Assembly (NCBI GenBank): GCA_949825045.1
Contig: OX463809.1
Span: 709,501 to 773,500 of the forward strand
Origin: Argyresthia goedartella
Lineage: Eukaryota > Arthropoda > Insecta > Lepidoptera > Argyresthiidae
Length of the DNA: 64,000 bases
Reading direction: 5' to 3'
Both the position numbers and the translations under genes were made by a program. Below the pieces are notes generated by a model. The model ran no database searches. It had not been told where the DNA came from and saw only the letters and a list, made by a program, of their open reading frames with translations. This document shows positions 63,846-64,000 of the stretch, one piece after another (position 1 is the stretch's first letter; each line of letters begins with the position of its first letter).

Positions 63846-64000
63846 AACTGATTATGGTTTGAATTTGAAAAAGGAAATTTCCCTTTCAAATGGTGATTCA
63901 TGGTTGAATCTCGCACAGGAAAAGGAAACTCCATTAACTCTAGCAGTGCTTTGGAAATACGCCCGTCAGATAAGATAGCACCAAGAATTTCTACGAGGAC

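Overview
This window looks like nuclear DNA of a lepidopteran insect (moth or butterfly). The background is AT-rich and crowded with fragments of LINEs, tRNA-derived SINEs, MITE-like foldbacks, mariner and LTR elements of types usual in Lepidoptera, and the one convincing host gene is split by a 22.9-kb intron. No rRNA gene, functional tRNA gene, operon or CRISPR array is visible. Family names rest on motifs read by eye; no database search was possible.

Layout. 1-15,100 is a graveyard of mobile elements: decayed LINE pieces (62-1260, 2365-3125, 3930-4995, 8080-8870), a near-complete mariner of DD37D type with one premature stop (9523-10808), a foldback with a SINE nested in it (11855-12643), and a compact non-autonomous LTR retrotransposon with matched LTRs, primer site, polypurine tract and target duplication (12891-14674). 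15,823-28,455 was once a continuous 47-bp minisatellite. It has been split by a full-length CR1/L2-like LINE (16698-27076), which carries a second, related LINE in its own ORF1 (18488-22233), and separately by a solo LTR (27549-28126). 28,450-33,560 holds a BEL/Pao remnant, RTE-like tails, and a MITE-like repeat split by another LINE.

The host gene begins at 36539. Exon 36539-38443 is extremely GC-rich and encodes a proline/alanine-rich protein with taperin/phostensin-like features and an array of about 13-residue SPK repeats. It splices in phase 0 to 61348-61539, which carries an RLKF sequence fitting a PP1-docking motif; the remaining exons lie beyond the window. The intron carries a 52-bp minisatellite with an 888-bp higher-order period (47994-50308), SINEs, MITEs, LINE tails and perfect hairpins.

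Most notable observation: both nested LINEs place a canonical -1 frameshift heptamer (TTTAAAT or TTTAAAC), in the correct phase, in the ORF1/ORF2 overlap. In the inner copy ORF2 has no in-frame AUG before its endonuclease domain. This suggests that this LINE group makes its ORF2 protein by programmed -1 frameshifting.
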